Origin: Adiantum capillus-veneris
Lineage: Eukaryota; Streptophyta; Polypodiopsida; Polypodiales; Pteridaceae
Length of the DNA stretch: 64,000 nt
Direction of reading: 5' to 3'
NCBI GenBank assembly: GCA_014529385.2
Contig: CM043942.1
Span: forward strand, 36,052,469 to 36,116,468
The stretch's first letter is position 1, and every line of letters begins with the position of its first letter. The position numbers and the translations under genes were made by a program. Shown in pieces: positions 46,701 through 57,350 of this stretch. The notes under the pieces were generated by a model that had not been told where the DNA came from, did no database searches, and saw only the letters and a program-made list of their open reading frames with translations.

Positions 46701-47869
46701 CCTGCATCATCTAGCTGCCCTGTACTAATCAAACTCTTCTTGAGTTGTGGCACATGGCGCACTTTGTGCAAAACAAAAGTCATACCATCAGCAAAGGAAA
46801 ACTGGACACTGCCAATACCTGCAATGTCACATGCATAGTTGTCTCCCAAATAAACAGTGCCCTGCACCTCACCCGAGTACTGTGTAAACCAATCCCTATG
46901 AGGTGTTACATGAAAGGAGGCACCTGAATCAAGAATCCAAGTATGCATGTCCACATCAGAACCCATAGCAAGGGTATGTGCATCCACAGAAGAGGCATTG
47001 AGTACATCAGTGCTGCTGTCACTGTCACAACTACTAGCGACATTGATTTCCTCAATCAAAACAGTGCTCTTCTTGGCATTTCCCTTGTCCTTTGCATCAG
47101 TTTCAGCACCCTTGTTCTTCTCTTTCTTCCACTCATAGCATTCCCGTTTATAATGCCCTTTCTTTCCACAATGATGACACACAACATCTTTCCTGCGAGA
47201 TTTGCTGCGTGCCCTGTCCTTACTGTCAGATTTCTCCCTCTGTTGAGACCTGCCTCTCAAGTGCAATGCATTAGAAGACCCACCTGTGGTGTTCTTCCTG
47301 TTCATCTCTTCCATCAAGAGAGAACTCTCTACATCTGCATACTTAAGTGATGCACTTGAGTTACTAAGAGCTGTCCGGAATACATCCCAACTCTCAGGCA
47401 ATGTGCATAGCAGAAAAGTAGCTTTGAACTCCTCATCAATCGTGAATTTCAGCTCTGTCAGTTGGCTGAAAATAGAATTGAATTCATTGAGGTGCACTGA
47501 CATGTGCGTGCCCTCCTTCATGCGGAGATCCATAAGCTTTTTAAGCCAATACACTTTACTGGCAGCACTCTGCTATGCATACAACTCGTCTAAACGCTTC
47601 CACATGCCCCATGCTGTCTGCTCATTCTCTACATTGAAGAGTAAATTGTCAGACACCGAAAGCATGATCGTGGAGCGAGTCAACTCGTCCACTTCTTCCC
47701 ATTCTTCAACCTCCATATCAACCGGTTTCACACCTTGTAACTTAATAGGTTTCGCCTGTTTTTTCTGCAACATCACATTATAACATTGCTTCTTCCATAT
47801 AGCAAAGTTATGAGCCCCTTCAAGCTTGCGAATGTGCAACAAATTGCCACTTTCACTGCTAGAAGCCAT
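43757..47869 (-). CDS. Copia J gag-pol polyprotein, one in-frame stop
   Basis: From ATG 47869 (MASSSESGN) one frame runs to 43757, about 1370 codons, broken only by TAG at 47573-47575 (probably from CAG). Order: gag; CCHC knuckle (CHHCGKKGHYKREC, about 47180-47140); protease (ILDSGASFHV, near 46930); integrase with zinc ligands (HGRLGHM, CEHCIYGKH) and D-D-E core (HSDVCEM, RSDNGGEY, NGVAERLNR); reverse transcriptase (MDVKTAFLHGDL, YVDD at 44728-44717); RNase H (DADFAGHPDCRKSTSG, STTEAEYVA, DNPADLLTK). Integrase before reverse transcriptase is the Ty1/copia order. All catalytic residues I can check are present. The stop would block gag-pol unless suppressed, so relatives elsewhere may be active. 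Confidence 0.93.
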
Positions 47870-48410
47870 TCTGAGTGATTGCAAACACTGAAACCCTGTT
47901 TTGCCGACCTAAACACGCCCAAATGTGCGCAATCGGGCAAAAAACAGCTTGCTGTTACAGAAAAACAGCGAGCAAATTTCACGCGAAATCACCCCAAAAC
48001 GGCGTACATTCACTGCCAAACCCTTACCAAAGGTTTCCACAAGGTGTATACATCATTTGCTTGCTGAAATTCCCTGTTTTGGGGCAAAAATCAGACCTGT
48101 AAACACCTGTTTTGCTGAATTTTCAGAACCTCGTTGGTGGAAACACCTGTAAAATTGACCTGTGAGACTTGCCCTAATGAAATTGCATCAAATTGACCCC
48201 GAAATTGGTCAATTTCAGCAGAAATAGGCTGCTGTTCGCCAGTTTTTGAAACCCTAATTTTGGGGAAACTGTCACCGGAGGTCGATTCTTCACAGTGAGA
48301 GGATCCCTACGCGACAGAGTTGATCGAAAACGGTTGAATATCCTTCCCGCAGCGAGCAAGAACAGAATTCTGATCTGTGTTGCGAAAATGGCTCTCATGG
48401 AAACCCTAAA
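47870..48410 (-). other. Copia J 5' leader
   Basis: Non-coding, between primer site and gag start. It carries two AAACCCTAA telo-box motifs near 48249 and 48403 on the plus strand and several CTGTTTT repeats. No other gene. Confidence 0.6.
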
Positions 48411-48422
48411 GCTCTGATACCA
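48411..48422 (-). other. Copia J primer-binding site (initiator-Met tRNA)
   Basis: TGGTATCAGAGC on the element strand, two bases from the 5' LTR. Confidence 0.9.
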
Positions 48423-48424
48423 TG

Positions 48425-48705
48425 TGTGGGGGAGCAGGAGAGAGAGCCCACTTGCTATCCTATGCAATGAGAGTGAAGGAGAAGAGGAGAGTGGCGCAGA
48501 AGAAGCACACGCAGAGAAGAACGTGAGAGAGAGAGAGAACGCTCGTCAAAATCTGGGAGAAGTCACGATTATATTTATTTGGGCTTGACCTTTGAGTATA
48601 TGAGTAAGTGACTAGGGGGCCATTCACACTTGGGCCCCCTCACTTATAAGTCTTTTAACTTATAAGTTAATAAGTACAAGGCACTTAGGCCTTTATTCCC
48701 TAACA
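48425..48705 (-). repeat. Copia J 5' LTR
   Basis: Near-identical to 43407-43689. Followed by the GAACG target duplication. Confidence 0.93.
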
Positions 48706-48710
48706 GAACG

Positions 48711-49221
48711 TCTCTACCGCTTTAACTGTTGCATCAATGCCACGATGCCCTGCATACGGTGGGACATGACTCTCTTCCATGACCTTATGTCGCAGTGGCC
48801 TAGTAACACAAAGTCTGCCATGCATCATCATAAAACCATCTCTGAGGAGGTAGTGCTCGTGATGGTTCCCCTCTTGTAACTGTTCAAAGATCCTTGCAAA
48901 ATCTTCATCAGCAGTATACTGTTCCTTCATGTCATCTAACTCATGATGATAAGGAATTGACACAGCTGAAATTTGTGGCTTTCTTGATAACGCATCAGCC
49001 ACAACATTCTTCTTGCCTTCCATATGCATAATCTGGAAGTGGAACATGGAAAGAATGTTTGCCCATCGCATATGCTTTTCGGATAACTTTGACTGTGTCA
49101 AGAAGTATCGCAAGGTCTGATGATCTGTTTGGACAACAAAATCAGCACCTAAGAGGTAGTGCTTCCAGCTAGAAAGCGCATGAAACACGGCCAAGAGCTC
49201 TTTCTCATAGACTTGGTCCAT
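48711..49221 (-). CDS. Gypsy I RNase H C-terminal part and integrase zinc-finger start
   Basis: The frame from about 49221 (YEKELLAVFHALSSWKHYLLG, TDHQTLRYFL, NVVADALSRK) is the second half of the RNase H domain and its connection. It then reaches the first ligands of the H2C2 finger (YAGHRGIDATVKAV) and is cut by copia J at VET-F. The first half of RNase H, including the first catalytic aspartate, is missing at the junction with the reverse transcriptase near 49220, and the frame changes there. That is an internal deletion of some 200 bases by comparison with the family. Confidence 0.85.
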
Positions 49222-49985
49222 CTGAAAGTGACCTCTTTCTTTTGCAATGCGTGAAGAGGCGATGCTATCTCTGCAAAATTTCTGATAAACCTTCTATAGT
49301 AGGAACACAATCCCAAGAAGCTCCTGACATCGTGCACAGTCTTAAAGTCTGGCCATGTCTTGATAGCTTCGACCTTTGCGGGATCCATTCTAACACCATC
49401 CTTTGAGAGTATGTGGCCCAGAAAGTGGATCTCTTCAAGAAAGAATTCACTTTTCTTAGGATTGACAAGTAACCTGTGACTGCGCAGCTCTTCGAACACA
49501 ATGGTCAAGTGACGCCTATGCTCCTCTTCATTCTTCGAATACACTATCATGTCATCGAAGAACGTTCCAACAAACTGTTGATGCGAGCGGAAAATCCGAT
49601 CCATCATTCTGTTGAACGTGGTAGGAGCATTTGTTAGCCCAAACGGCATCACTAGAAACTCATAAAGACCAAATGTCGTTCTAAACGCAGTCTTGTGCAC
49701 ATCCTCTGGGCTTATACGAATCTGATGGTACCCACTCTTAAGGTCTATCCTGCTGAAAATTGCAGCACCCTCTAAACGATCGAGAATATCATCAATGCGA
49801 GGAATAGGAAACCTATTCTTGATGGTATTCTTATTCAACGCACGGTAATCAATGCACATGCGCCATGAGCCATCCTTCTTCTGCACTAGGAGCACTGGGG
49901 AGCAAAAGGGTGAAGAACTAGGGTGAATCAGCCCCTTCTCTAATAACTCCTCAACCTGGCCCATAATCTCTTTCTGCTGCGCCGC
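49222..49985 (-). CDS. Gypsy I reverse transcriptase
   Basis: Copies element RNA to DNA. The frame is open from just after the protease [83 protein letters not shown] (catalytic box, FFDD in place of YLDD, near 49552-49563), then the connection FLGHILSKDGV and SFLGLCSYYRRFI. A one-base frame difference separates it from the gag-protease frame near 50000-50020. It may be a mutation or a programmed shift, and the shift site is not obvious. It ends at the RNase H deletion. Confidence 0.88.
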
Positions 49986-49986
49986 A

Positions 49987-52425
49987 CTAACCCTGTAGGG
50001 AGGTATTTGGTGGGCTACACCTTGGCACCAAATCTATCCAATGGTCCTCAGGTCTCTCTGGCGGCAATTGTGACGGTAATGAATCAGAAAAACAGTCACT
50101 AAACTTTTGCAAAAATGCTGACCTTTCTTTATCTAACACAGATAAATTTGACTGATCCCTATCTGAGACATCACGTGCAAAAATCAAGTACACAGAAAGA
50201 TGATTCTTTATTACAGAAGTGATAGCAGAAGCAGATACAATAGGGACTGACTCTCCTTTAAGCTTTACATCCAAGATGTGAGTTTTGCCCCTATGCTGTA
50301 CAATGATCTTTTTGTTGTAGGCATCCAAGACTCCATGCACTTGGAACATCCACGGGATCCCCAACAAGGCGTCACAACCTTCCAGCGGCATGATGTAAAA
50401 CTCTTCAGTGTCCACATACGACTGAATATGCAGACGCAGTTTTCCAACGATGGGAGTAACACACTCTGAGTGGCCAAGACATGCCAACCCTGCCTCTGCG
50501 GTGTACCCCATCTGTTCAGCTCTGATGCCCAGCTTCATAGCTAACTTTGGTGAGATAAAGTTGGCTTTGGCACCTGGATCAAAGAAGATGAGTATCGTCT
50601 GATCCCTAAATTTACCCCATGCCCTGCATAACTCACTGGCATCTGTGCTGGGCCTGTCACCCACCATGTCTGGCACTAAACCTGCCGTGGGTTTAGGCTT
50701 CTTGCCTTTCTGGTCTTCTTTATCCTCTGAGTCAGCTGGCCTTTTCCTTTGTGGACAATTGATAGAAATATGACCAGGCTGCTCGCATATAAAGCATTTG
50801 TTCTCAGCCATTAGGACCTTCTTTTCCTCGAGCGACTTGCGCACAAAAGGCTTCCTTTTCTGTTTCTTTGCTTGCGCTCCAGAAGTCCCAGCTGAATCCT
50901 TGTCTTTGGTGGCCTGTTCCGTCCCCTGTGACGCATCAGGAGCCGTTTTCACAAAGGGCTTCTTCGCTGAATTTTTCTTTTGCTGCCCTCCTTTATCACT
51001 GCTCGGAAATCCATTATCCTCTCCTTTCAACAGGGCAAGACCTGTGTTCGCAACTTCCATAAGCTGAGTAAGGGTAGCCACTCTATTCTTTGTACAGTAA
51101 TCGCGAAGCCCTTTAGGCAGCCCACAACAATACTTCTCTATCTGCTCTGTCAATGTCACAAATCTGTAGGAGGTCACTGAGAGTAATGCTTTACAAAACC
51201 TCCTATTGTACTCCAGCAAGCTCTTGCACGAAGCTGCCGTAAGCTGGTGCCAATGTGTCAGGACATCGGCTTCAAATTCATTTGATAGCCAAGCAGATGC
51301 AAACATTTGCTTGAAGTAAACCCAAGTGGCGGGTGCCTGTCCTTGCATTAACAATGTCGTCCACCATGTCAGCGCATTGTCCTTTAAGAAAGTGGCAGCT
51401 TTCCTGACCTTCGAGGCCTCTGTAAAATTCCCTCCCGCATAAGCTGTATCAAACTGTTGGAGGAAAGTGAGTGCCTTTGTCTTATCCTCGAAACCACTGA
51501 AGGTACTGAACTTTATCGCTGCACCACCTTCTTTGTAAGCCTTCGGCTTCTCTAGTGCCCCCAAGTTGTCATACGGGATGGTCTGCAATATGGGCACTGT
51601 ACTAGGCATGATCGGCACGTGTTGGCCATTCACATTTTGCGTAAGAGGTGCGATATCTGGCTGCTGTCCAGAAAAACCAGCAATGCCAAAATGACCCTGT
51701 GGCACCCCAAACTGGCCCTGGTTGTCGTGGAAACCTTGCTGCATGCCGATAGTACCATACATGGGGTTTGGCATGATGCCTTGCATACCCCCGAACACTG
51801 TTCTTGGCATGTATGGCTGACTTCCAGACGCATAACCAGCCATACTTTGGAACACTGATCTACCCCCGAAATACCCAAGATGTACCGTGGGAGGTGGAAA
51901 AACTGAGTGCATAGCCTGGTATCCAGCTCCCTGCCCATTCAAGGCAGCATGCTGGCTCTGAAAGGTGGCGGGCTGAACTGGCATAACCTGTGGAATAGGC
52001 GTTCTAGCCACCTGTTCAAGCACGGGAGGAACCTGCTTTGGAGCCCCCGACTCCGCAACATGCGAGTGTTCCCTTTCCTCCTGCGCCTCATGAAGTACCT
52101 GGGCTTGAGCTTCAACAAGCTCCGTACGCTGCGTAGGTTGCCTATTTTGCTGTTGCACTGGTGGCGCTTGCAAGAATTCCATAAACCTCGGATTCTGCAC
52201 CAGCTGCGAAAAGACATTCACCGCGGCAACCAACTGAGTGTTAAACGCATCATCGTCAAGTTGCCCTGTCATAAAGCCCTGTACTACTGGAGGGACATTC
52301 ACGTTGACAGGAGGTACAGACTGACGTGGCCGTGAGCTCTCGCCAATCTCAAAAACCATAGGAATCTCCTGCCTGTCCTTTGGAGAGGAACCCTCTTCCA
52401 TAATTCCCTTCCCCTTGTCGGTCAT
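49987..52425 (-). CDS. Gypsy I gag-protease polyprotein
   Basis: The best start is ATG 52425 (MTDKGKGIMEEGSS); it is open for about 812 codons. It has a long Gln/Pro-rich N-terminal part. Next is a gag core (KFSTFSGFEDKTKALTFLQQ, TWWTTLLMQGQAPATW, FASAWLSNEFEADVLTHW) with the capsid-like Retrotrans_gag signature. A Lys-rich linker and a complete CCHC knuckle (CFICEQPGHISINCPQR, near 50790) follow. The aspartic protease active region is FFDPGAKANFISPKLA, where the D-S/T-G triad is D-P-G. The 3' end overlaps the start of the RT region (HWIDLVP) in another frame. Confidence 0.9.
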   Translation of the reverse strand: MTDKGKGIMEEGSSPKDRQEIPMVFEIGESSRPRQSVPPVNVNVPPVVQGFMTGQLDDDAFNTQLVAAVNVFSQLVQNPRFMEFLQAPPVQQQNRQPTQRTELVEAQAQVLHEAQEEREHSHVAESGAPKQVPPVLEQVARTPIPQVMPVQPATFQSQHAALNGQGAGYQAMHSVFPPPTVHLGYFGGRSVFQSMAGYASGSQPYMPRTVFGGMQGIMPNPMYGTIGMQQGFHDNQGQFGVPQGHFGIAGFSGQQPDIAPLTQNVNGQHVPIMPSTVPILQTIPYDNLGALEKPKAYKEGGAAIKFSTFSGFEDKTKALTFLQQFDTAYAGGNFTEASKVRKAATFLKDNALTWWTTLLMQGQAPATWVYFKQMFASAWLSNEFEADVLTHWHQLTAASCKSLLEYNRRFCKALLSVTSYRFVTLTEQIEKYCCGLPKGLRDYCTKNRVATLTQLMEVANTGLALLKGEDNGFPSSDKGGQQKKNSAKKPFVKTAPDASQGTEQATKDKDSAGTSGAQAKKQKRKPFVRKSLEEKKVLMAENKCFICEQPGHISINCPQRKRPADSEDKEDQKGKKPKPTAGLVPDMVGDRPSTDASELCRAWGKFRDQTILIFFDPGAKANFISPKLAMKLGIRAEQMGYTAEAGLACLGHSECVTPIVGKLRLHIQSYVDTEEFYIMPLEGCDALLGIPWMFQVHGVLDAYNKKIIVQHRGKTHILDVKLKGESVPIVSASAITSVIKNHLSVYLIFARDVSDRDQSNLSVLDKERSAFLQKFSDCFSDSLPSQLPPERPEDHWIDLVPRCSPPNTSLQG

Positions 52426-52507
52426 AGTGTAATCCCCGTGTTCTTGCACTGTGTGTCTTTACCCTGAACAATCCAGGCTCACTCTTTGAGGAAAAAGTGA
52501 TTGATAT

Positions 52508-52523
52508 CCCGGCAATGGAACCA
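52508..52523 (-). other. Gypsy I primer-binding site, not initiator-Met
   Basis: On the element strand, directly after the 5' LTR, the sequence is TGGTTCCATTGCCGGG. It starts with the obligatory TGG but does not match initiator tRNA-Met as in G, C, H and J. I cannot name the tRNA. Confidence 0.6.
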
Positions 52524-53974
52524 TGAAACCGGCCCGAAATTCTTTACTTTAAACACACACACAGAGTACTTTGCAAAGAGAACCTGCGACGGAAGTTAAC
52601 ACTTGAATACACACACGGCTCGGAAGCTAGAATGCTCCGAGCAGACGCCGACAACCTGTAGGCCCCAAGATTGGCGCTCCTTTCGGTATTTCTTTATTCT
52701 TTAGGAGGGTAAATTACAAGGTAAGGTCCTGGGAATCCTTCACGTGTATCCACCTAGATACCATTTGATTTGGCCAAATTTCGGCAGCATAACAGCCCCA
52801 AAACTTGCGAGAAACCAATTCCCCTGCTGGAACTCGCTTGCACTGTCGTATACCCTCTGATTCCTGTCCAAAAACAGTAAATTCAGCACGCTGTATTTAC
52901 TGGTTTTTGCCCTGTTTTCAGCCCCAAACAGTCCCCTAACTGTCCTTTGCCAGTGGGGCACGATTCCCAATGATCCCGGCGTCCGTACGGCTGAAAAACA
53001 GTGAATTTACAGCGCATACACAGCGCTGATTTTGCACCTGTACGGTGAGGTTATGACCCTCACCAGTGCCTGCTTTGGAGCAGCAGTTAGCTACCCCTGT
53101 TCCTGCTCAAGGAGGCTCTTGCCTCAGCACAAAAGCATGAACCCACACAACTGTACATCAGTCAAATGAGTAGCCCTCTTGTGGGGCATCACATAATTGC
53201 ACGTAGGGGAGAGAGAGAGCAGTGTGTAGTGTGCAGGGCATCACTCCTAGCACCACACTGTACATGAGAGGGAAAGAAAGCACTCCATAGCTCTTAACCT
53301 GTGACAAAAGCTGAAATGAGGCCTCTCCCTTCTCTAAATTCAGCGCCAATTCTTCTGCAGGAGGAAAGTGCATGAAAAGTTGACACTTGGCGCATTTACA
53401 AGCATTTGCCCGTTTCGGGCTCGCCGCTTAAAAATATCCTGACCGGTTGCCCAGTTGACTTCGCGGCAGAGTTGTAAAATGTTCCCCTAGTCATACCGGA
53501 GGTAATGACGCGAACACATTTCACGGCCCAAAATAGCAGTTATCTAAAGTTTAGGAGATGCTTCCGTTGGGCTCCCACTGGTCTTCTGACCATCTATCCT
53601 CATTGGGACCGCATCCAAAAATGCAATGTGGCCCAACTGTCGGATACTTTTTGTTGGTAGTTCCACCTTGACTTTACGCCTTAATTGAGTTCACTTCCTA
53701 GTATCCACCAACTTGCTAAGTGCGACGGGGGGACCTATATGATCTTGCTCTGAGCCTAGACATCCTCTTACCATACGAATTCCAGTGCCGACCACTTGTC
53801 GTCTGCGGGTGAATCAACCGTTCACATTGGCCATACAATGTCCGACCGTTTGCTACTTCAAAAAGAGGGTCTCAAAACAAATAAAATAAACCCCATTGGA
53901 AAGAAACCAACAACCAAGGTTAGCAGTTGCCACATCTCTGTGACATGGTTAATAACTGCCACGTCCTCGTGACA
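52524..53974 (-). repeat. Gypsy I 5' LTR
   Basis: TGAAACCGGCCC ... CTCGTGACA on the plus strand, followed by CCGAT. Confidence 0.93.
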
Positions 53975-54663
53975 CCGATCTTGGCTCTTGACCCTAGGTC
54001 CAAAGAACCCTCAGAGGAAGTATTATGTGTTCGCATGATTGATTCGCATGCATTGTTCGAATGTTTCATTCGTGATCGTTCCTGTATTTAAGTCAGGATC
54101 TTTATGTGATCCCTTTTCCTAGGCATGACATATTGTATGTTGAGCACGTTTCTCTCATGGATGAGCACGAATGTATGCAGATTTTTCATGAAAAGCTGAA
54201 AAGTAAGCATTCAAGGAAGTCACATTCCATGTCTCTTCCTTGGCATGACACAATTGTAGAAAGAGGACATGAACGTATGAGCACCAAGCATGGGCATTTC
54301 CATTGTGAATTGCCACAGTTGATTGCTTTAGATCAGAAGAAAAAGATTCGATCTCATTGTTTGCGTGTGTGTGGTGAACGGTTTGGCACTCCGTCTATTT
54401 GTTCATCTACATTGCATGCACAGTCTTTTAGGAAGACGAGATTTTTTCCAATCACTTTACATGGAATGGGTATGTTCATGTTTTTTTATTGGAAGCGGTT
54501 TCAGGAATTTTCAGCCTCGGAGATTCTTGAAGAAGGTAGACGCATGAGGATACACGGAGTGGAAGCATCGAAGATGACTTTGTGTCGCTTTCGGCGCGGC
54601 CCAAAGAAGCAAGCGTTGCAGACGTTTATGAAGTTCAAGTACCGCTCGACCCACACATCATAG
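53975..54663 (+). pseudogene. H-family ORF, copy H2, C-terminal part
   Basis: It continues the ORF after gypsy I and its CCGAT duplication: PILALDPRSKEPSEEVL, RMIDSHALFECFIRDR. A one-base loss near 54085 shifts the frame, then 54106-54663 is open: ILYVEHVSLMDEHECM, HEKLKSKHSRKSHSM, HCELPQLIALDQ, RSHCLRVCGERFGTPS, ending CRFRRGPKKQALQTF and a stop at 54661. His, Cys and basic residues are frequent and well kept between H1 and H2. No database family comes to mind. Confidence 0.6.
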
Positions 54664-54726
54664 TGGGCCAGCGAAGAGTCCCTCCAGGATTCCGAATGCT
54701 ATTGGCGATCTCCAGTACCTCACTTT

Positions 54727-54739
54727 GAAAAGGAGGGGA
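54727..54739 (+). other. H2 polypurine tract
   Basis: AAAAGGAGGGGA immediately before the 3' LTR. Confidence 0.8.
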
Positions 54740-56031
54740 TGTCACGTGACACATCCAACCCTATGTGTCCGTGGACAAGCTACAGCATGATCAGGGTTCA
54801 GTCAGTCCAGTCAGTCTAGATTAGAAGTGATCTGGCACTTTTGTGAGTCTATTCATAGACCGTGCATGCCCAGTTACTTAGCATAGATGCATATCCTCTG
54901 GTTGCACACAGCATGATCAGCAATATTCCCATCAGAATCCATTAGAATCAATTAGGGGATTTTTCTAGTGCATTTAGCCTATTTTCCCTAATTTTGACAT
55001 TTTTCACTTATTATTTTTAAGTGACTTTCCAACAAAAGTAGGTAGGGCAATTTTGCTAAGTTAATATATACGCAAACTAGAGCTAGCTCTATTTGGTAGA
55101 AGAGGCAGCAGGAGCACATGCTCAACAGGCACCTTCTCAGCAGGACCCCAAGGACTTCTAGCATTTTGCTCTACAGCAACTTGGCTAGCGCTTTTGGAGA
55201 AGACACCACAGATCAGCCAGCGTTTTGCATTTGAGGAGCCACAACGAAAAGACCACAACAGATCAGCCTAGCGTTTTTGCATCTGCAGAATCCTGGCGAC
55301 AGAAATACCAATTTCAGCCCCTAGCGTTTTTGCATCTGCCAGCAACCTCAGCGTTTTGCAGATCTGTCGCGACAGAATCAGCCCTAGGACCAGCGTTTTC
55401 AGTTTTCAGCAGTTAGACATCACACATCAAGTTGCGAACCTAGCACATCTCACCTTCCCGCCGCAGTTACACGCCGCACGGTCAGTTTTCGCAAGATTTA
55501 CAGTTTCAGCCCAGAAAACGCAGATTTCAGCATCTGTGTTTTCAGCACGCCGTCGTCACATCGTCGCCATCGACATCGTCATCGACATAGAGTCAGAATT
55601 CAACAGATAGAAGATTAGCAGATTTCAGCCCATAGTGTTTTTGGACAGCAGTAGAAAGATTGCAGATTACAGCCCTTAGGTCGACTTCGTCATCACCGTC
55701 GTCATCGTCGACATAGCCTAGACTTGCATCAGTCTCATGCATTCCATTTGTACTAGATTGTGCAATCATAAGTAGACCACCCTCGCCAACGAGAGTGGGG
55801 CCTTCGGAGGAGGGTTTTACAACGTCTCTGTTGTCGTATCTCTTTTCTCTCTCTATCTCTCAGTCTCATACACTTGCACGCACCGTGTCCATTCACTTTG
55901 TTTGTGATCATAGCATTCTCTCGTTAAGAACGGAAGGCTCTCCCTGCCATAAGAACTAAAAGGAACCTTGAGCACAGTTTGGAGCACTCATCTTGAGCAA
56001 AGCGCAAACAATCATTCCGCTGCACCTAACA
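54740..56031 (+). repeat. H2 3' LTR
   Basis: TGTCACGTGACA ... CCTAACA. Matches 37924-39217 with scattered substitutions and small indels. Confidence 0.9.
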
Positions 56032-56036
56032 CGATG

Positions 56037-57350
56037 CTAAACCGAATGCTTCAAGGTAAAGTTCAAAAACCTGAGGAGTATTTGCTAGGTCCTCCTCCTC
56101 CGTCCACTTTGCATCCAATGCAGGATAGTTCTTGCACTTAACCAAGAACCGCCTAATCACTTTACCTCTTATCTTTCTGTCCTTGTGCCAATATCTGTTC
56201 TAGAACGAGTATCTCCTCGCTTTCCTCCACTTCGGGTTGCTCATCTGGCTCCCCCTATCGGGCACATCGCCTTTAAAAGGCTTTAATAGACTCACATGAA
56301 ATGCATTATGAATCTTTTAAGTATCGGGCAGCTTCAATCTAAAGGAGGCATCATTTATCTTTTCTTTACTTGGATAGGGCCATAGTACCGCATGCTAAGC
56401 TTTCGAAAAAGCTGCTCCCTTCCCTTTTTCTTTCTTAGGCGTGCCTTTTCAAAACGTAAGAGCACCCAATCGTCTTCCTTTAATTTCAAATCGCGACGGT
56501 GTTGATATGCTGCCTTCTTGTGTCCTTTCTTAGATTTCGCTAAAGCCTCTTGGACCTTGGCAAAAGCAGTTCCAAGTTCCTCGTGTACTGTTTGTCTTCA
56601 AAATTTTTATCTTTGGTGCTAAGGAAGGGTGGAACCTTCGGAGCACCTTCAATGAACTCAAATGGCGCCTTTCCTGTCGAAGAGTGGATCGTGTTATTCT
56701 AGGCAAATTGCACCAAGGGTAATTTTTTTTTCCCATTGAGTGTTCTGATCAGAAATGGAAGACTCTAATAAATCCAATACAACTGAATTTGCAATCTCAG
56801 ATTGCCCATTTGTCTGCGGATGGAATGATGACGAGAACTGCAACCGTGTGCCAATGTTCTCCCAAATAGCCTTCCAAATCAAACTCGTGAATTGGGGATC
56901 TCTATCAGAGACGATTGTCTCATGCATGTCATGTAATCTAAAAATCTGAGCAATGAACAATCTTGCTAAATGATCTGCCTTGATTGTTTTCTTCACTGCA
57001 ATGAAGTGAGCTTGCTTGCAAAATCTGTCGATGACAGTCCGAATGCCATCATGCCTACTCTGTGTCTTCGGGAGACCAACAAATGAAATTCATAGCAATA
57101 CTTTCCCAGGGGCAGGTGGGAATGGGTAAAGGCTCTAACAATCCTTGTTCTTTATGCCTGTCAAACTTGACCTTTTGGCATACCAAGCAACTAACTGCAT
57201 ACAAAGTTGTCCACATCTTTCTTGAGTCTCGGCCAAAAGAAGTAACGCTCTACACCTTTCAAGGTGGTGTCGATGCTGTAGTGATGCGTAAAAGGTGGAC
57301 AATGGCACTCGGTTAGAACCTTTTCCCTCTACGGCTGTGTAACACACAAC
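56037..57350 (-). pseudogene. Gypsy C integrase and chromodomain, decayed
   Basis: Minus-strand frames show the zinc-finger end (about 57170), part of the integrase core (56996-56694: IVSDRDPQFTSLIW, SSFHPQTNGQSEIANS, second Asp and Glu present), then HNAFHVSLLKPF. A chromodomain near 56180-56060 reads FLVKCKNYPALDAKW in pieces. Several frameshifts. H2 is inserted within the last codons. Confidence 0.78.

Larger units (their letters stand above)
43407..48705 (-). mobile_element. J: Ty1/copia element, innermost and young
   Basis: LTRs lie at 43407-43689 (3') and 48425-48705 (5'), 283 and 281 bp. They differ by one substitution and one GA unit. The target duplication GAACG is perfect (43402-43406, 48706-48710). 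Primer site and polypurine tract are in place. One polyprotein frame with a single stop. Total 5.3 kb. It lies in the gypsy I integrase. Confidence 0.95.
40460..53974 (-). mobile_element. I: Ty3/gypsy chromovirus-type element
   Basis: LTRs lie at 40460-41938 (3') and 52524-53974 (5'), with a perfect target duplication CCGAT (40455-40459, 53975-53979) inside the H2 ORF. The LTRs differ by only about a dozen substitutions by eye, plus a 26-28 bp extra segment near 40472 and a changed A-run. Coding is gag-protease, reverse transcriptase, truncated RNase H, integrase and chromodomain. Copia J interrupts the integrase zinc finger. Without J it is about 8.2 kb. Confidence 0.92.
37924..56031 (+). 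mobile_element. H2: non-autonomous LTR retrotransposon, host of gypsy I
   Basis: LTRs lie at 37924-39217 and 54740-56031 (about 1.29 kb each), TG...CA. The target duplication is CTATG/CGATG (one mismatch) in gypsy C. Primer site 39219-39230, polypurine tract 54727-54739. Without gypsy I (13.5 kb) the internal region is only about 2.0 kb and has no protease, reverse transcriptase or integrase. It holds the H-family ORF, split by gypsy I. Confidence 0.87.
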
